From the NCBI GenBank assembly GCA_031276545.1, contig JAISMW010000037.1, positions 1-53,436 of the forward strand: 53,436 nt of DNA, given 5' to 3'. The translations under genes were made by a program, and so were the position numbers. This document shows positions 9,501-23,528 of the stretch, one piece after another (position 1 is the stretch's first letter; every line of letters starts with the position of its first letter). Source of the DNA: Tannerellaceae bacterium (GTDB lineage: Bacteria > Bacteroidota > Bacteroidia > Bacteroidales > Tannerellaceae). The notes beneath the pieces were generated by a model, which saw only the letters and a program-made list of their open reading frames with translations, did no database searches and was not told the DNA's origin.

Positions 9501-10954
9501 AGGCTGTCGCCGGCGCAGGAAGCGTCGACAAGGATGTTGCGATAGCAATAGCGCCTGAAGGCGAAGCCGGCGGCGTTCAGGCGGGCGGCGGCCGTGAGCT
9601 TTCCGCCGGCGACATGTCCGTTGGCGGCGAGGGTCAGGGCGGCGTTGCCGAAGATGCTGTCCTGTAGCCACCGGTTCAGGCGGAAACTGTCGGTTTGGAG
9701 CGACAGATCGAAATCGGTGCGGCCGGTTGCAGGCAGGTATCCCACCGTTCCCGCCAGCACGATGTTGCCCGGCGCCGGCGCCAGATTCAGGCGGAGTTGC
9801 ATCTGCGCGAGCGTTCCATGCGCCGATCCGGCGATGTGTGTATTGCCCAGACGGAGCAGCATCGCCGGCATCTCGGCGCCGCCGGTCAGGGCTTTGAAGG
9901 CCGGACGACAGGCGTCGGGCGAGAGGTTCAGCCGGCGGACGTTCAGTCGCAGCGGCGTGTCGTGCCACCGGCGACAGTCGTCGACGCCGGCTTGCAGGTC
10001 GCAATCGAAAGCCTGCCCGCAGACAACCGTCAGCCGCTCTATTTCGACAGCAGGCAGCCGGCCGGCGAGCGAAGCGTACAACGTCACGTCGTGCGGCAGC
10101 GCCTCGAGCGGCGGAAAGAAAGCTTGCAGATCTGCCGGACGAACTTTCGCAAGAATTTCCGCCCGGGAAAGCCCGCCGCCGGCACAGTCGACGGAAGCTT
10201 GCGGAATGTGGAGCGTAGAGTGAGGCAACGCGAGCAACAGCTCCTTCACGAGCAGCGTTTGCCCGTTGAACGACAGGGCGGCGCTCAAGTTTCGGACTTC
10301 CCATCCGGACGACTCCCTCAGCGTCAGCCGCCGGATCGTCGCCTCCATCCGTTTCGGGTCGATCGACGGCAGCGACAGTTCGGCCGCCAGATCGTGCAGC
10401 CGGAGATGAACGCCACCGGTATCTTCGTACGAAAACCGCCCGCCGGACAGCTCGATGCGCTCAATGGCAACCGTTGTCCGACGGGCGGTTGGCGCGGTCG
10501 TATCTTTCGATGCGAAAGCGTCGATCAGGAACTGAACATTCAGCTGCGACGTCGCGCTGTCGCGCTTCAGGCGAACGTCGAAGTCTTTCAGTGCAATGCG
10601 CCGCACCGGCAATCGCCGGTCGATCAGCCCGAACAGATCGAACCTTGCCGACAGCCGCCCCACCGACAGCAACGTATTGCCCTGCAAGTCTTCGATGCAG
10701 ATATTTTCGGCGATCAGCCGGTTGAACGGCCGAAAAGAAAGATGTTCGATAGAGATATTCGTGCCCGTCAGTTGCCGCAATTCTCGGAGCGCCAGGGATA
10801 CGATTCGTTGCTGCACCGGCGGCATCCACAACAGCAGATAGCCAATCAGCAGCAAGGACACGATGCCGGTTGCGGTGAGGAGGAGTATTTTTTTTAGTGT
10901 TTTGATCGATGAACGGTTTATGATTATGATCCATGCTGCAAAAACAGCGCTCAA
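6509..10954 (-). CDS. tamB: TamB: inner-membrane-anchored AsmA-like TAM component
   Basis: This is a very large protein (up to 1481 residues): an N-terminal membrane anchor (LLLTATGIVSLLLIGYLLLW), a long repetitive beta-rich body as in AsmA-like proteins, and a C-terminal TamB domain ending near the overlap with tamL. Together with TamL it would bridge the periplasm. The 5' end is unclear. The open frame begins with a TTG at 10954, inside the -7 box at 10952-10959, so that codon should not be transcribed, and no in-frame ATG precedes the membrane segment. A normal ATG at 10934 (MDHNHKPFIDQNTKK) is in another frame. Loss of one A from the A8 run at 10888-10895 would join it to ILLLTATG, the expected TamB start. 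Slippage, an unusual start or a base error are all possible. Confidence 0.9.
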   Translation of the reverse strand: MSAVFAAWIIIINRSSIKTLKKILLLTATGIVSLLLIGYLLLWMPPVQQRIVSLALRELRQLTGTNISIEHLSFRPFNRLIAENICIEDLQGNTLLSVGRLSARFDLFGLIDRRLPVRRIALKDFDVRLKRDSATSQLNVQFLIDAFASKDTTAPTARRTTVAIERIELSGGRFSYEDTGGVHLRLHDLAAELSLPSIDPKRMEATIRRLTLRESSGWEVRNLSAALSFNGQTLLVKELLLALPHSTLHIPQASVDCAGGGLSRAEILAKVRPADLQAFFPPLEALPHDVTLYASLAGRLPAVEIERLTVVCGQAFDCDLQAGVDDCRRWHDTPLRLNVRRLNLSPDACRPAFKALTGGAEMPAMLLRLGNTHIAGSAHGTLAQMQLRLNLAPAPGNIVLAGTVGYLPATGRTDFDLSLQTDSFRLNRWLQDSIFGNAALTLAANGHVAGGKLTAAARLNAAGFAFRRYCYRNILVDASCAGDSLLFRASLQDPNARLTMNGCYHAPPQGRPHLRLQAEADSLLLSEMHLAPEAWRQSELQAAVSADLYGSANPDDWEGSLAVDRLTFKNNGHLFQQKRLSLRLGHAPDNEKTICLQSDPVQAFIYGKFTPATLPVCLMNALHPILPAWIPHTPLPEKPAAEYLTMEVEVQNTERLSAALQLPVAIVAPAKIRGGWEDSTRAVRLYADFPEISINGAPLYRNRLEIQTDTAINRLTGYVRTAYVDPDTLVAQLNFFAESDSIDLKISYHDCLLDGSIAAGARLVNDSLRTTAFPDVYGSIYPSVTRFQEQTFDIENCSFRFSDGKYTIDRFAVNHQPANGSIRIDGALSKNDADSLTIDFQALQISPFLKIFQYDGLDLQAEINGKIIGKRLLAMPVFFTDRFTVKDIAVAHNAIGSLDLQSVWSDRRQAARLNIVLRQADRPNSTLSGYLSPAKDSIDLRLDLPAMPIDRLQPFAENVLFGLRGEWGAAITARGKMTQPDLQGVIFLQDVVAGVRMTNVRYRISDSIRIAPGALQFNRFRIADFNGNAATISGTIAHKNFRTFNADVRMTMKNFLALSNPIQTDSLFYGTLKLSGTAGVTGTEKALAVNASIREGTAGKVYIQLPEPEIESNRYGHITYVHPPQEDSSRHEDPLPIARPFSLPVRLAIDATVTPALTLGVIINPATKDAATVTGTGNIRLDCNLPAGDLKLTGNYSIDEGRCALSLQNITRKEFAIQKGSAVTFRGNPLATGFDLSAIYSLRADLVSLDESFAADRHLANTRVKTNCILNISGDAGHMNISYDVKTPDVDESVQRKISNLMHTDDIKIRQVAYLLALGSFYPPEGNKGAGAKAGIWTTLASSTLSSQLNNLLSSALKENWSVGTHFTANDDAFSNVEMDVSVSTRLFNNRLMLNTNIGYKNRDDQNNYSVGDVTMEYKLTKTGDISLKAYNVTGEKYYRQSQPSQGIGISYRKEAKTFGQLFRSTVKRLLRIKTEREDEE

Positions 10955-10982
10955 AAGTACGGGATTTTTTTATTCTTACAAA
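10952..10982 (-). promoter_or_regulatory. promoter of the tamB-tamL-peptidase-sirtuin operon
   Basis: On the minus strand TTTG (10982-10979), a 19-base spacer, then TACTTTTG (10959-10952): a full match to the Bacteroidota housekeeping promoter. Transcription should start near 10946, downstream of the only TTG that opens the tamB frame. This promoter is what puts the tamB start in doubt. Confidence 0.6.
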
Positions 10983-11064
10983 ACGATCAACGGGTGGGAT
11001 ATGCCCTCCCGCAATGGTGTTCGTCGTTTGCGTCGCGTCGTTTACGTCGTTGCAAACAATCGAC

Positions 11065-11129
11065 AAACAGAGTTCCCGTCAGAAATACATCTTTCGGTAG
11101 CAAACGCATCCCTGACGGGATCTCTGTTT
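11065..11129. repeat. 18-bp inverted repeat with 29-bp spacer
   Basis: AAACAGAGTTCCCGTCAG (11065-11082) faces CTGACGGGATCTCTGTTT (11112-11129); the arms differ by one base. The spacer contains TTTCGGTAG and GCATCC. Similar wording (CGGTAG, GCATCCC, GACGGGAT) recurs at 11936-11985 and 27310-27371, suggesting a dispersed intergenic repeat family. No T-run follows on either strand, so a terminator is less likely. Confidence 0.6.
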
Positions 11130-11282
11130 ATCGATCGTACCAATGACCGGTAATGATAATATTGTTTTTATTGATATATATGCCCTGCGGAAAACATCCG
11201 ATATGCTTTTTCTTAATCTGTAGGCTTATTGCCGGCATGAATCGGCTCGGAAGATGCGATCTATGCCATGTATTTCTATATA

Positions 11283-11608
11283 GCGAGTATCGCGGGACTA
11301 ATTTACACTATGTATTTTATACCGGCGAGTATCGCGGGACAGATTTACACTATGTATTTTATACCGGCGAGTATCGCGGGATAGATTTACACCATGTATT
11401 TTATACCGGCGAGTATCGCGGGATAGATTTACACTATGTATTTTATGCCGGCGAGCATCGCGAGATAGATTTACACCATGTATTTTATGCCGGCGAGTAT
11501 CGCGGGATAGATTTACACTATGCATTTTATGCCGGCGAGTATCGCGAGATAGATTTACACTATGTATTTTATGCCGGCGAGTATCGCGGGATAGATTTAC
11601 ACTATATG
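11283..11608. repeat. 42-bp tandem repeat array, 7 full units plus a partial eighth
   Basis: Units start at 11283 and every 42 bases after that with GCGAGTATCGCGGG; a decayed piece precedes at about 11262-11282. Because 42 is a multiple of three, both strands stay open: YRGIDLHYVFYTGE on plus and VNLSRDTRRYKIHS on minus. Most differences between units change amino acids in both readings, which argues against a selected protein. Units 1-3 share TATACCG and units 4-7 share TATGCCG, the pattern left by local duplication. Confidence 0.9.
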
Positions 11609-12009
11609 ATAATGCTGCTGAATGTTTCGGAATGGTTTTATACAGTATATTATATGCTGTTTACGGCGGCGGAAGATGTGCGTACGGCGTACAGGGGCGC
11701 CCCTACGATTCGGCGTTGTGGTTTCCTATCGTCCGGAATGACCGATGAGCATCGTTTTCCGTTCCGGATCGTTTCGATCGCCGATTGCGCGGTTGCGGAC
11801 GCGTGTACGATGGTTGAAGATGGTGGTAGGCGTGTAGTGGGGGGGGCGTAGGCGGTTTCTGCGCCCCGCACGCCGTGAGGTTTTGCGGTGCTGTTTCGCG
11901 CGCTGCGTCCTATCGTATCCGCTCTCCCTCTCTGCATCCCGGTAGGGGATGCATCTCTACCGAGAGGTGCCCCTGACGGGATGGCGTTTTCACCGGCCGA
12001 TAAAATAAT

Positions 12010-12042
12010 AACCCCGCACAGTGTTTTGCTCTGTGCGGGGTT
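12010..12042 (-). terminator. Rho-independent terminator after rpoC
   Basis: A perfect 12-bp stem, AACCCCGCACAG (12010-12021) with CTGTGCGGGGTT (12031-12042), and a 9-base loop, followed on the minus strand by ATTATTTTAT. It lies 23 bases after the rpoC stop and should end the superoperon transcript. Confidence 0.85.
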
Positions 12043-12064
12043 ATCCGGTTTTTAGCGTTTCGTT

Positions 12065-16321
<4,257 letters not shown>

Positions 16322-16420
16322 GTTTTATATAGTTGAAAATTGAGAATTACATATACGTTTTGAGAGATGTAAACAAGTGGGGGCAGGCAGTTGCAGATAC
16401 ACCCCACTGTTCGTTATCCG

Positions 16421-19400
16421 TTATTCCAGATTGATGCTCAAACCAAGTCCTTTCATCTCGTACAACAATACGTTCAGAGATTCCGGGATACTCGGGACCG
16501 GCATCGGATCGCCTTTCACGATAGCTTCATAGCCTCTGGCGCGCCCCACTACATCGTCCGATTTGACAGTCAATATTTCCTGCAAGATGTGAGAAGCTCC
16601 GAACGCTTCGAGCGCCCAAACTTCCATTTCTCCGAAACGTTGACCGCCGAATTGCGCTTTACCGCCTAACGGCTGTTGCGTAATCAATGAATAAGGACCG
16701 ATAGACCGGGCGTGCATCTTGTCGTCTACCATGTGACCCAGTTTCAGCATATAGATCACGCCTACCGTAGCGGGCTGGTCGAAACGTTCGCCGGTACCTC
16801 CGTCGTACAGGTAGGTTTTTCCGTAACGGGGCAGTCCGGCCTTGTCCGTCCATCTGTTCAGGTCGTCCAAAGAAGCGCCGTCGAAGATTGGGGTAGAAAA
16901 TTTAATGCCTAACTTTTGGCCTGCCCATCCGAGAACCGTTTCAAAGATTTGTCCCAAATTCATACGGGAAGGCACACCCAACGGGTTCAACACAATATCT
17001 ACCGGCGTTCCGTCTGCCAGGAACGGCATGTCTTCCTGACGGACAATGCGGGAAACGATCCCTTTATTTCCGTGTCGACCTGCCATTTTATCACCGACCT
17101 GAAGTTTTCTTTTCTTGGCAATATAGACTTTTGCCATTTGGATGATTCCGGTAGGGAGTTCGTCGCCAATAGTTACGTCAAATTTTTGACGTCTCAGTTC
17201 GGCATCCATTTCTTTGTATTTTTTCTGATAGTTCAGAATAATATCTCGGATTAGTTTATTGATCGCGTCGTCGGTCGTCCACTTGCCGAGTTGGGTAGTC
17301 AAGAAGTCTATCCGTTCCAGATCGCTTCTGGTAAACTTTGTTCCTTTGGCAACGACATCAGTGTTCATATAGTCTCTTACGCCTTGGGAAACTCTGTTTT
17401 CCGTAATTTTCAGCAATCTGTCCACTAAAGTTTCTTTCAGTTTTTCCACCTTGGCCTCAAACTCTTCGTCTAATTTCGGCAGGATAGCTTTGTCGGCCAG
17501 TCTGGATTTTCTTTTCTTGACGGCTTTAGAGAACAGGTTGGTACTGATCACAACGCCATTCAGTGAAGGAGTTGCTTTCAAAGAGGCATCTTTGACATCG
17601 CCGGCTTTATCTCCAAAGATAGCGCGCAGCAGTTTTTCTTCCGGCGAAGGATCGGATTCACCTTTCGGTGTTATCTTTCCGATCAGGATATCGCCGGGAG
17701 CGACTCTTGCACCGACGCGGATGATTCCGTTTTCGTCCAGATCTTTAGTAGCTTCTTCACTCACGTTGGGTATATCGGACGTCAGTTCTTCCACGCCGCG
17801 TTTGGTTTCGCGTACTTCCAGTATGTATTCATCTACATGGATAGAAGTAAAAATATCTTCCATCACTACCCGTTCATTGATTACGATGGCATCTTCAAAG
17901 TTATAACCTTTCCAGGGCATGAAAGCCACTTTCAGATTTCTACCGATAGCCAGTTCGCCATTGTCCGTACTATAGCCGTCCGTAAGGATCTGACCTTTTA
18001 CTACTTTGTCTCCTTTGCGGCAGATGGGACGAAGGTCGACCGTTGTACTTTGATTGGTTTTTCTGAATTTAGGAATGATATAAGATTTAACGGAAGAGTC
18101 GAAACTTACGAATTTTTCTTCTTCCGTCTGATCATAATCAATGTCGATACGGGTAGCATCGACATAGACCACCGTGCCGTTGCCTTCGGCGGTAATCTGC
18201 GTTCTGGAATCCCGTATCAGTTGGCCTTCCAAACCGGTTCCGACGACAGGCGCTTCCGAGCGCAGGAGCGGAACAGCCTGACGCATCATGTTGGATCCCA
18301 TCAAGGCGCGGTTTGCATCGTCATGTTCCAGAAACGGTATTAAAGAAGCTGCAATGGAGGCAATCTGGGTAGGAGACACGTCCATCAACTGCACTTCGTC
18401 GGGAGTAACCACCGGATAATCGGCGTCCTGACGAGATTTTACTTTGGAACGGATAAACGTACCGTCTTCGTTCAGAGGCGCATTGCCCTGTCCGATAATT
18501 TTATCTTCTTCTTCTTCGGCCGTCAAGTAAACGACGCCTTCGGGAGAGAGGTCTACCCGGGCATTTTCCACCTTGCGATAAGGTGTTTCAATGAAACCGA
18601 GGTTATTGATTTTTGCGTAAACGCACAAAGAAGAGATCAAACCGATGTTTGGTCCTTCAGGCGTTTCGATAGGGCACAGACGACCATAGTGAGTATAGTG
18701 GACGTCGCGTACTTCAAATCCCGCACGTTCGCGAGACAAGCCGCCGGGTCCCAGAGCCGACAAACGGCGCTTATGTGTGATCTCCGCCAATGGATTCGTT
18801 TGATCCATGAACTGCGATAAGGCATTCGTTCCGAAGAAAGAATTGACGACGGACGATATGGTCTTCGCGTTGATCAGGTCGATGGGAGTGAAAACTTCAT
18901 TGTCGCGGACATTCATTCTTTCACGGATGGTACGCGCCATACGCGCCAGACCGACGCCAAACTGGTTGTACAGTTGTTCGCCGACAGTTCGTACACGACG
19001 GTTACTCAAGTGGTCGATGTCGTCTACATTGGCTTTGGAGTTGACGAGTTCAATCAGATATTTGATGATTTCGATGATGTCTTCCTTGGTCAGGACTTTT
19101 ACATCAATGCCGGTCGTCAGGTTCAGTTTTTTATTGATTCTGTATCGTCCCACTTCTCCAAGGTCATACCTTTTTTCGGAGAAGAAGAGGTTTTGAATTA
19201 CCTCGCGGGCGCTGGCGTCGTCGGCAGGGTCGGCATTTCTCAACTGACGATAGATGTAGACTACGGCATCCCGTTCCGAGTTGCTTGGGTCTTTCTGTAA
19301 AGTGTTATATATGATGGTGTAATCGGAGAGGTTTTGTTCCTCTTTGTGAAGCAGTATTGTTTGCACGCCCGATTCCAGAATATCGGCGATACGTTCTTTG

Positions 19401-20230
19401 TCAAGTATCGTTTCCCGGTCAATGACCACTTCGTTTCGTTCGATGGAAACGACCTCGCCTGTATCTTCGTCTACGAAATCTTCCACCCATGTTTTCAAAA
19501 CGCGGGCAGCTAATTTTCGACCGATGACTTTAGTTAAACTCGACTTGTTAACCTTAACTTCTTCTGCCAGGTTGAAAATTTCGAGGATATCTTTATCGCT
19601 TTCAAAACCGATAGCTCTTAACAGCGTAGTGACCGGTAATTTTTTCTTACGGTCGATATAAGCATACATTACGTTGTTTATATCGGTAGCAAATTCTATC
19701 CACGATCCTCTGAAAGGGATGATTCTTGCAGAATAGAGCTTTGACCCGTTGGTATGGATACTTTGTCCGAAAAACACGCCCGGAGAGCGATGCAATTGAG
19801 ATACGACTACCCGTTCGGCGCCATTGATCACAAAAGTGCCTTTCTCCGTCATGTAAGGGATGGGGCCTAAGTACACGTCCTGAACTACCGTATCGAAATC
19901 TTCATGGTCGGGATCCGTACAATACAATTTAAGTTTGGCTTTCAGAGGGACGCTGTATGTCAGGCCTCTTTCTATACATTCCAAAATAGAATACCGGGGC
20001 GGATCGATGTAATAATCCAGAAATTCCAGTACAAAATTATTGCGTGTATCCGCTATGGGGAAGTTTTCCGCAAAAACTTTATACAGTCCTTCGTTTTTTC
20101 TTTTTTCAGGAAGTGTATCTAACTGAAGAAAGTCTTGGAATGATTTCAATTGGACTTCGAGAAAATCCGGATAAATTAATGGATTTTTGATCGAAGCAAA
20201 ACTTATTCTTTGATTTGTTGTTGAAGACAT
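16421..20230 (-). CDS. rpoB: DNA-directed RNA polymerase subunit beta
   Basis: Beta subunit, 1269 residues. The rifampicin-pocket segment near residues 470-490 reads [18 protein letters not shown] followed by LSALGPGG; the residues equal to E. coli D516, H526 and S531 are unchanged, so no resistance change is seen. The C-terminal parts include [17 protein letters not shown] and [20 protein letters not shown]. An attenuator-like hairpin precedes the gene at 20310-20343. Confidence 0.99.
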   Translation of the reverse strand: MSSTTNQRISFASIKNPLIYPDFLEVQLKSFQDFLQLDTLPEKRKNEGLYKVFAENFPIADTRNNFVLEFLDYYIDPPRYSILECIERGLTYSVPLKAKLKLYCTDPDHEDFDTVVQDVYLGPIPYMTEKGTFVINGAERVVVSQLHRSPGVFFGQSIHTNGSKLYSARIIPFRGSWIEFATDINNVMYAYIDRKKKLPVTTLLRAIGFESDKDILEIFNLAEEVKVNKSSLTKVIGRKLAARVLKTWVEDFVDEDTGEVVSIERNEVVIDRETILDKERIADILESGVQTILLHKEEQNLSDYTIIYNTLQKDPSNSERDAVVYIYRQLRNADPADDASAREVIQNLFFSEKRYDLGEVGRYRINKKLNLTTGIDVKVLTKEDIIEIIKYLIELVNSKANVDDIDHLSNRRVRTVGEQLYNQFGVGLARMARTIRERMNVRDNEVFTPIDLINAKTISSVVNSFFGTNALSQFMDQTNPLAEITHKRRLSALGPGGLSRERAGFEVRDVHYTHYGRLCPIETPEGPNIGLISSLCVYAKINNLGFIETPYRKVENARVDLSPEGVVYLTAEEEEDKIIGQGNAPLNEDGTFIRSKVKSRQDADYPVVTPDEVQLMDVSPTQIASIAASLIPFLEHDDANRALMGSNMMRQAVPLLRSEAPVVGTGLEGQLIRDSRTQITAEGNGTVVYVDATRIDIDYDQTEEEKFVSFDSSVKSYIIPKFRKTNQSTTVDLRPICRKGDKVVKGQILTDGYSTDNGELAIGRNLKVAFMPWKGYNFEDAIVINERVVMEDIFTSIHVDEYILEVRETKRGVEELTSDIPNVSEEATKDLDENGIIRVGARVAPGDILIGKITPKGESDPSPEEKLLRAIFGDKAGDVKDASLKATPSLNGVVISTNLFSKAVKKRKSRLADKAILPKLDEEFEAKVEKLKETLVDRLLKITENRVSQGVRDYMNTDVVAKGTKFTRSDLERIDFLTTQLGKWTTDDAINKLIRDIILNYQKKYKEMDAELRRQKFDVTIGDELPTGIIQMAKVYIAKKRKLQVGDKMAGRHGNKGIVSRIVRQEDMPFLADGTPVDIVLNPLGVPSRMNLGQIFETVLGWAGQKLGIKFSTPIFDGASLDDLNRWTDKAGLPRYGKTYLYDGGTGERFDQPATVGVIYMLKLGHMVDDKMHARSIGPYSLITQQPLGGKAQFGGQRFGEMEVWALEAFGASHILQEILTVKSDDVVGRARGYEAIVKGDPMPVPSIPESLNVLLYEMKGLGLSINLE

Positions 20231-20309
20231 CTAATTGTGTGGTTTTGAACTTGTTATTTTAATTGATTTGTTTTGCGATTATGCATTTATGTGACAATAG
20301 ACGCAAAAA

Positions 20310-20343
20310 GGTTAAGAACCTTCTTTCGGGAAGGTTCCTAACC
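20310..20343 (-). terminator. attenuator hairpin between rplL and rpoB
   Basis: A 13-bp stem pairs 20310-20322 with 20331-20343 (one mismatch), with TTTTTGCG following on the minus strand. A smaller CCTGC-TTTA-GCAGG hairpin sits upstream at about 20349-20362. Partial termination between rplL and rpoB is known in E. coli, where it lowers polymerase relative to ribosomal protein output; the same role here is inferred from position. Confidence 0.7.
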
Positions 20344-20367
20344 GATGCCCTGCTAAAGCAGGATTTT

Positions 20368-20748
20368 TTATTTAAGTTCAACTTCAGCTCCAGCCTCTTC
20401 CAGTTGTTTTTTCAACGCTTCGGCTTCATCTTTCGCAATACCTTCTTTCAGGTTGTTCGGAGCGCCGTCAACTAAGTCTTTAGCTTCTTTCAAGCCAAGG
20501 CCTGTCAGTTCTTTTACTAACTTAACGATCGCTAATTTGTTTGCACCTGCGGCTTTCAGCACTACGTTGAAAGATGTTTTTTCTTCCTCAACGGGAGCGC
20601 CGGCGCCTGCGGCTGCGGGAGCAGCAACTGCAACGGCTGCGGCTGCAGGTTCAATACCATACTCATTTTTCAAAATCTCAGCAAGTTCGTTTACTTCCTT
20701 TACGGTCAAGTTAACTAATTGTTCAGCAAAAGCTTTTAAATCTGCCAT
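20368..20748 (-). CDS. rplL: 50S ribosomal protein L7/L12
   Basis: Stalk protein, 126 residues: an N-terminal dimerisation part ([21 protein letters not shown]), an Ala-rich hinge ([19 protein letters not shown]) and a C-terminal domain binding translation factors ([35 protein letters not shown]). It follows rplJ by about 100 bases, as usual. Confidence 0.99.
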   Translation of the reverse strand: MADLKAFAEQLVNLTVKEVNELAEILKNEYGIEPAAAAVAVAAPAAAGAGAPVEEEKTSFNVVLKAAGANKLAIVKLVKELTGLGLKEAKDLVDGAPNNLKEGIAKDEAEALKKQLEEAGAEVELK

Positions 20749-20852
20749 TTCATTTATGATTTAAATAATTATTATTTTACTTTGTTTGTTCAGAATAAAA
20801 AGTTGAAAACCAAGAGCAAATACTGTTTACTCTTTTTTTTCCACTTTAATGA

Positions 20853-21368
20853 TTATCTCTCCGAAAGCGTTTTTAATACGCCCGTAAGGGTCTGACCTCC
20901 GGATTGAAGAGCAGAAATAACTTGCTTGGCGGGTGATTGTAACAATCCGATAACTTCGCCAATAAGTTCATTCTTACTCTTGATAGAGATGAGAGCATCC
21001 AGATTTTCCGCTCCAACATAAACGCTTTCCTGAACATAAGCTGCTTTCAACTTGGGAACATCTATCCCTCTGGAAAACTCTTTGATCAATTTAGCGGGTG
21101 TGTTGGCCGAAAGACACAGCATCAAAGCGGTATTACCTTTCAATGATCCGTATAATTCGGAGAAATTCCCTTCTATACTCTCAAGGGCCAATTTCAACAA
21201 GGTGTTTTTTACCACCATCAATTTTACATCCTGTTTGAAACACGTTTTTCGCAACTCACCGGTTTTTTCCGCATTTAATGTAGCGATGTCGGTAAGATAG
21301 AAATTTCCGTATTGTTTAACAGTTGCCGCAATTTGTTCTATAATAGCGCTTTTTTCTTCCTTTCTCAT
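20853..21368 (-). CDS. rplJ: 50S ribosomal protein L10
   Basis: 171 residues, starting MRKEEKSAIIEQIAATVKQY, with the rRNA-binding N-terminal domain and the C-terminal helix that carries L7/L12 dimers (SPAKQVISALQSGGQTL). It begins 12 bases after rplA. In many bacteria L10 represses its own operon by binding the leader; no clear leader fold was identified here. Confidence 0.98.
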   Translation of the reverse strand: MRKEEKSAIIEQIAATVKQYGNFYLTDIATLNAEKTGELRKTCFKQDVKLMVVKNTLLKLALESIEGNFSELYGSLKGNTALMLCLSANTPAKLIKEFSRGIDVPKLKAAYVQESVYVGAENLDALISIKSKNELIGEVIGLLQSPAKQVISALQSGGQTLTGVLKTLSER

Positions 21369-21380
21369 TGTTCAATTGTT

Positions 21381-22079
21381 TTAATTTTCATCAACTGATT
21401 TGGGTTCGATTTTAATTCCCGGACTCATAGTACTTGAAAGAAAAACGCTCTTAATGTATGTACCTTTTGCCGCCGTCGGTTTTAATTTGATCAGTGCGTC
21501 TACAAATTCTTTTGCATTATCTGCAATTTGGTCTGATGAGAACGACACTTTTCCGATAGAAGTGTGAACGATACCGGTTTTGTCGACTTTAAAGTCGATT
21601 TTCCCTTGTTTCACTTCTTTTACAGCGCTTGCTACATCGTTGGTAACCGTTCCGCTTTTGGGATTCGGCATCAAGCCTCGAGGGCCTAACACACGACCTA
21701 AAGCGCCAATCTTGCCCATAATGGCAGGCATTGTTATGATCACATCAACATCGGTCCAGCCTCCTTTGATTTTTTCGATGTATTCATCAAGTCCGACATA
21801 ATCGGCTCCTGCTTCTTTGGCAGCAGCTTCCTGGTCGGTGGTACATAATACAAGAACCCTGGTTTGTTTTCCTGTTCCATGAGGTAAAGAGACCACGCCT
21901 CTTACCATTTGGTTAGCTTTACGGGGATCTACACCTAAGCGGACATCAATGTCTACCGAAGAGTCGAATTTGGTTGTCGATATTTCTTTCACCAAAGCCG
22001 AGGCTTCTTTTAAGGTATAAACTTTCCCTGCTTCAATCTTGCTTAAAGCTAACTTCTGATTTTTTGTAAGTTTACTCAT
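21381..22079 (-). CDS. rplA: 50S ribosomal protein L1
   Basis: 232 residues with the L1 signature region ([20 protein letters not shown]) and the first-domain RNA-binding surface ([20 protein letters not shown]). L1 forms the mobile stalk at the E site and often represses its own mRNA. It lies 14 bases after rplK. Confidence 0.99.
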   Translation of the reverse strand: MSKLTKNQKLALSKIEAGKVYTLKEASALVKEISTTKFDSSVDIDVRLGVDPRKANQMVRGVVSLPHGTGKQTRVLVLCTTDQEAAAKEAGADYVGLDEYIEKIKGGWTDVDVIITMPAIMGKIGALGRVLGPRGLMPNPKSGTVTNDVASAVKEVKQGKIDFKVDKTGIVHTSIGKVSFSSDQIADNAKEFVDALIKLKPTAAKGTYIKSVFLSSTMSPGIKIEPKSVDEN

Positions 22080-22093
22080 ATCTCCATTGAAGT

Positions 22094-22540
22094 TTATTGA
22101 TTATTAGACGGGAAAGTCCCATTTACAGCTATACCCATACTTCTTGCCGTGCCTGCGACCATTTTCATGGCCGATTCCAGCGTGAAACAGTTCAGGTCGA
22201 CCATTTTATCTTCTGCAATTGTTTTTACCTGATCCCAGGTAATTTCCGCAACCTTTTTACGGTTAGGTTCTGCAGAACCGCTCTTCTGTTTGGCAAGTTC
22301 CAACAGTTGGATTGCCACAGGAGGGGTTTTAACAACAAAATCGAACGACTTGTCGGCATAGTAAGTAATTACTACGGGTAGTATCTTACCTGCCTTTTCT
22401 TGGGTTCTGGCATTAAATTGCTTGCAAAACTCCATGATGTTAATGCCTTTAGAACCCAGTGCGGGTCCTACCGGCGGAGAAGGGTTTGCTGCTCCTCCTT
22501 TTATTTGCAATTTGATTTGTCCAGCAACTTCTTTAGCCAT
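22094..22540 (-). CDS. rplK: 50S ribosomal protein L11
   Basis: 148 residues. The Pro-rich N-terminal domain ([20 protein letters not shown]) and the rRNA-binding C-terminal domain ending in [12 protein letters not shown] are both present. L11 forms the GTPase-associated centre with 23S rRNA. It lies about 66 bases after nusG in the classical order nusG-rplK-rplA. Confidence 0.99.
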   Translation of the reverse strand: MAKEVAGQIKLQIKGGAANPSPPVGPALGSKGINIMEFCKQFNARTQEKAGKILPVVITYYADKSFDFVVKTPPVAIQLLELAKQKSGSAEPNRKKVAEITWDQVKTIAEDKMVDLNCFTLESAMKMVAGTARSMGIAVNGTFPSNNQ

Positions 22541-22606
22541 TTTTATAAAGTTTAAAATACAACACTATAACGTAAAAAGCGTCCTCCGCATGCGTAACCA
22601 AACGGG

Positions 22607-23149
22607 TTATTCTTTTTCAACTTGCGTATACCCTAATTCCAAGGGGGTTTTACGACCGAATATCTTCACCATCACTTTCAGTTTCTTTTTTTCGGAATAC
22701 ACTTCTTCTATGGTTCCGCTAAATCCGCTGAAAGGCCCGCTGATTACTTTGACGGCTTCGCCCACATAAAAATCAATTTCCAGTTCTTCGTCTTGTCCCT
22801 GCAGTTCATCTACCTTTCCGAGGATACGGTTGACTTCCGAAGGGCGAAGGGGGGTTGGATGATCCAATCCGCCTAAAAAGCCGATTACACCGGGAATATT
22901 TTTCAATCTGTGGACGATCTCTCCTATCAACATCGCTTCTACGATAACGTAACCCGAAAAGTAAGCTCTTTCTTTCATTACTTTTTTCCCGTTACGTATC
23001 GAATATACTTTTTCGGTAGGAATGAGCACTTGAGATACATAATTCCCAAACTCAGGATCTTTCATCTCAGCTTCGAAATGTTCTTTTACTTTATTTTCTT
23101 TCCCGTTAATGATACGGAGAACATAAAATCTTTTTTCAATTTCAGACAT
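22607..23149 (-). CDS. nusG: transcription elongation/antitermination factor NusG
   Basis: 180 residues: an NGN domain (FYVLRIINGKENKVKEHFEA) that binds the polymerase clamp and a C-terminal KOW domain (GEAVKVISGPFSGFSGTIEE) that contacts ribosomal protein S10 or Rho in other bacteria. It follows secE closely, the standard pair. Confidence 0.97.
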   Translation of the reverse strand: MSEIEKRFYVLRIINGKENKVKEHFEAEMKDPEFGNYVSQVLIPTEKVYSIRNGKKVMKERAYFSGYVIVEAMLIGEIVHRLKNIPGVIGFLGGLDHPTPLRPSEVNRILGKVDELQGQDEELEIDFYVGEAVKVISGPFSGFSGTIEEVYSEKKKLKVMVKIFGRKTPLELGYTQVEKE

Positions 23150-23171
23150 CTCTTATTAGCTTTAGCTATGA

Positions 23172-23366
23172 TTAAAAGACCTTTGCATACAGGAACTTCA
23201 TTGCATGCTCAAAACCAAGATCAACGACAAAGATCAACAGCGAGAGTATTATGGAAGCAATTAAAACTACTACCGCACTGTTGGACAACTCTGTCCGGGT
23301 TGGCCAAGATACCTTATGCACAAGTTCGTTATAAGATTCTTTAATATATTTAATTATTTTCTTCAT
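23172..23366 (-). CDS. secE: preprotein translocase subunit SecE
   Basis: 64 residues, the minimal single-span SecE: an amphipathic cytoplasmic part (KYIKESYNELVHKVSWPTR) followed by one membrane segment (SAVVVLIASIILSLLIFVVD). KVSWPTR is the conserved SecE motif. It clamps SecY in the inner-membrane channel. It lies between tRNA-Trp and nusG. Confidence 0.96.
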   Translation of the reverse strand: MKKIIKYIKESYNELVHKVSWPTRTELSNSAVVVLIASIILSLLIFVVDLGFEHAMKFLYAKVF

Positions 23367-23385
23367 CTACTATAATAGATTTTTG

Positions 23386-23458
23386 CACGGGTCGAGAGAC
23401 TCGAACTCCCGACACTCGGTTTTGGAGACCGATGCTCTACCAACTGAGCTAGACCCGT
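23386..23458 (-). tRNA. tRNA-Trp (CCA anticodon)
   Basis: A 73-base cloverleaf on the minus strand: acceptor stem ACGGGTC/GACCCGT, anticodon loop CTCCAAA with anticodon CCA, T-arm GTTCGAGTC and discriminator G as in tRNA-Trp. CCA is not encoded. It sits between tuf and secE, the usual place in Bacteroidota. Confidence 0.96.
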
Positions 23459-23528
23459 ATCAAACTGAGAATTGAAAGCCGGAAAAGTATGATGGCCAAA
23501 CGCGACTCCCAATTCTCAATTCCTTGTC

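Larger units (their letters stand above)
10955..12064. other. 1.1 kb gene-free stretch between rpoC and tamB
   Basis: No convincing gene is seen. From left to right it holds the tamB promoter, a long inverted repeat (11065-11129), a 42-bp tandem repeat array (11283-11608), a GC-rich part with short palindromes (GGGGCGCCCC near 11696, and a near-palindrome centred on ATGCAT near 11951), and the rpoC terminator. The open frames of 232 and 75 codons here arise from the 42-bp period. Confidence 0.6.

Noticed and set aside
11283..11608. CRISPR array
   Set aside because: The units are directly joined with no unique spacers, and no cas genes are present.
11153..11851. 232-codon plus-strand frame with 14-residue repeats, as a gene
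   Set aside because: Open because the repeat unit is 42 bp. Changes between units are mostly replacing ones, the opposite strand is equally open, and there is no plausible start signal.
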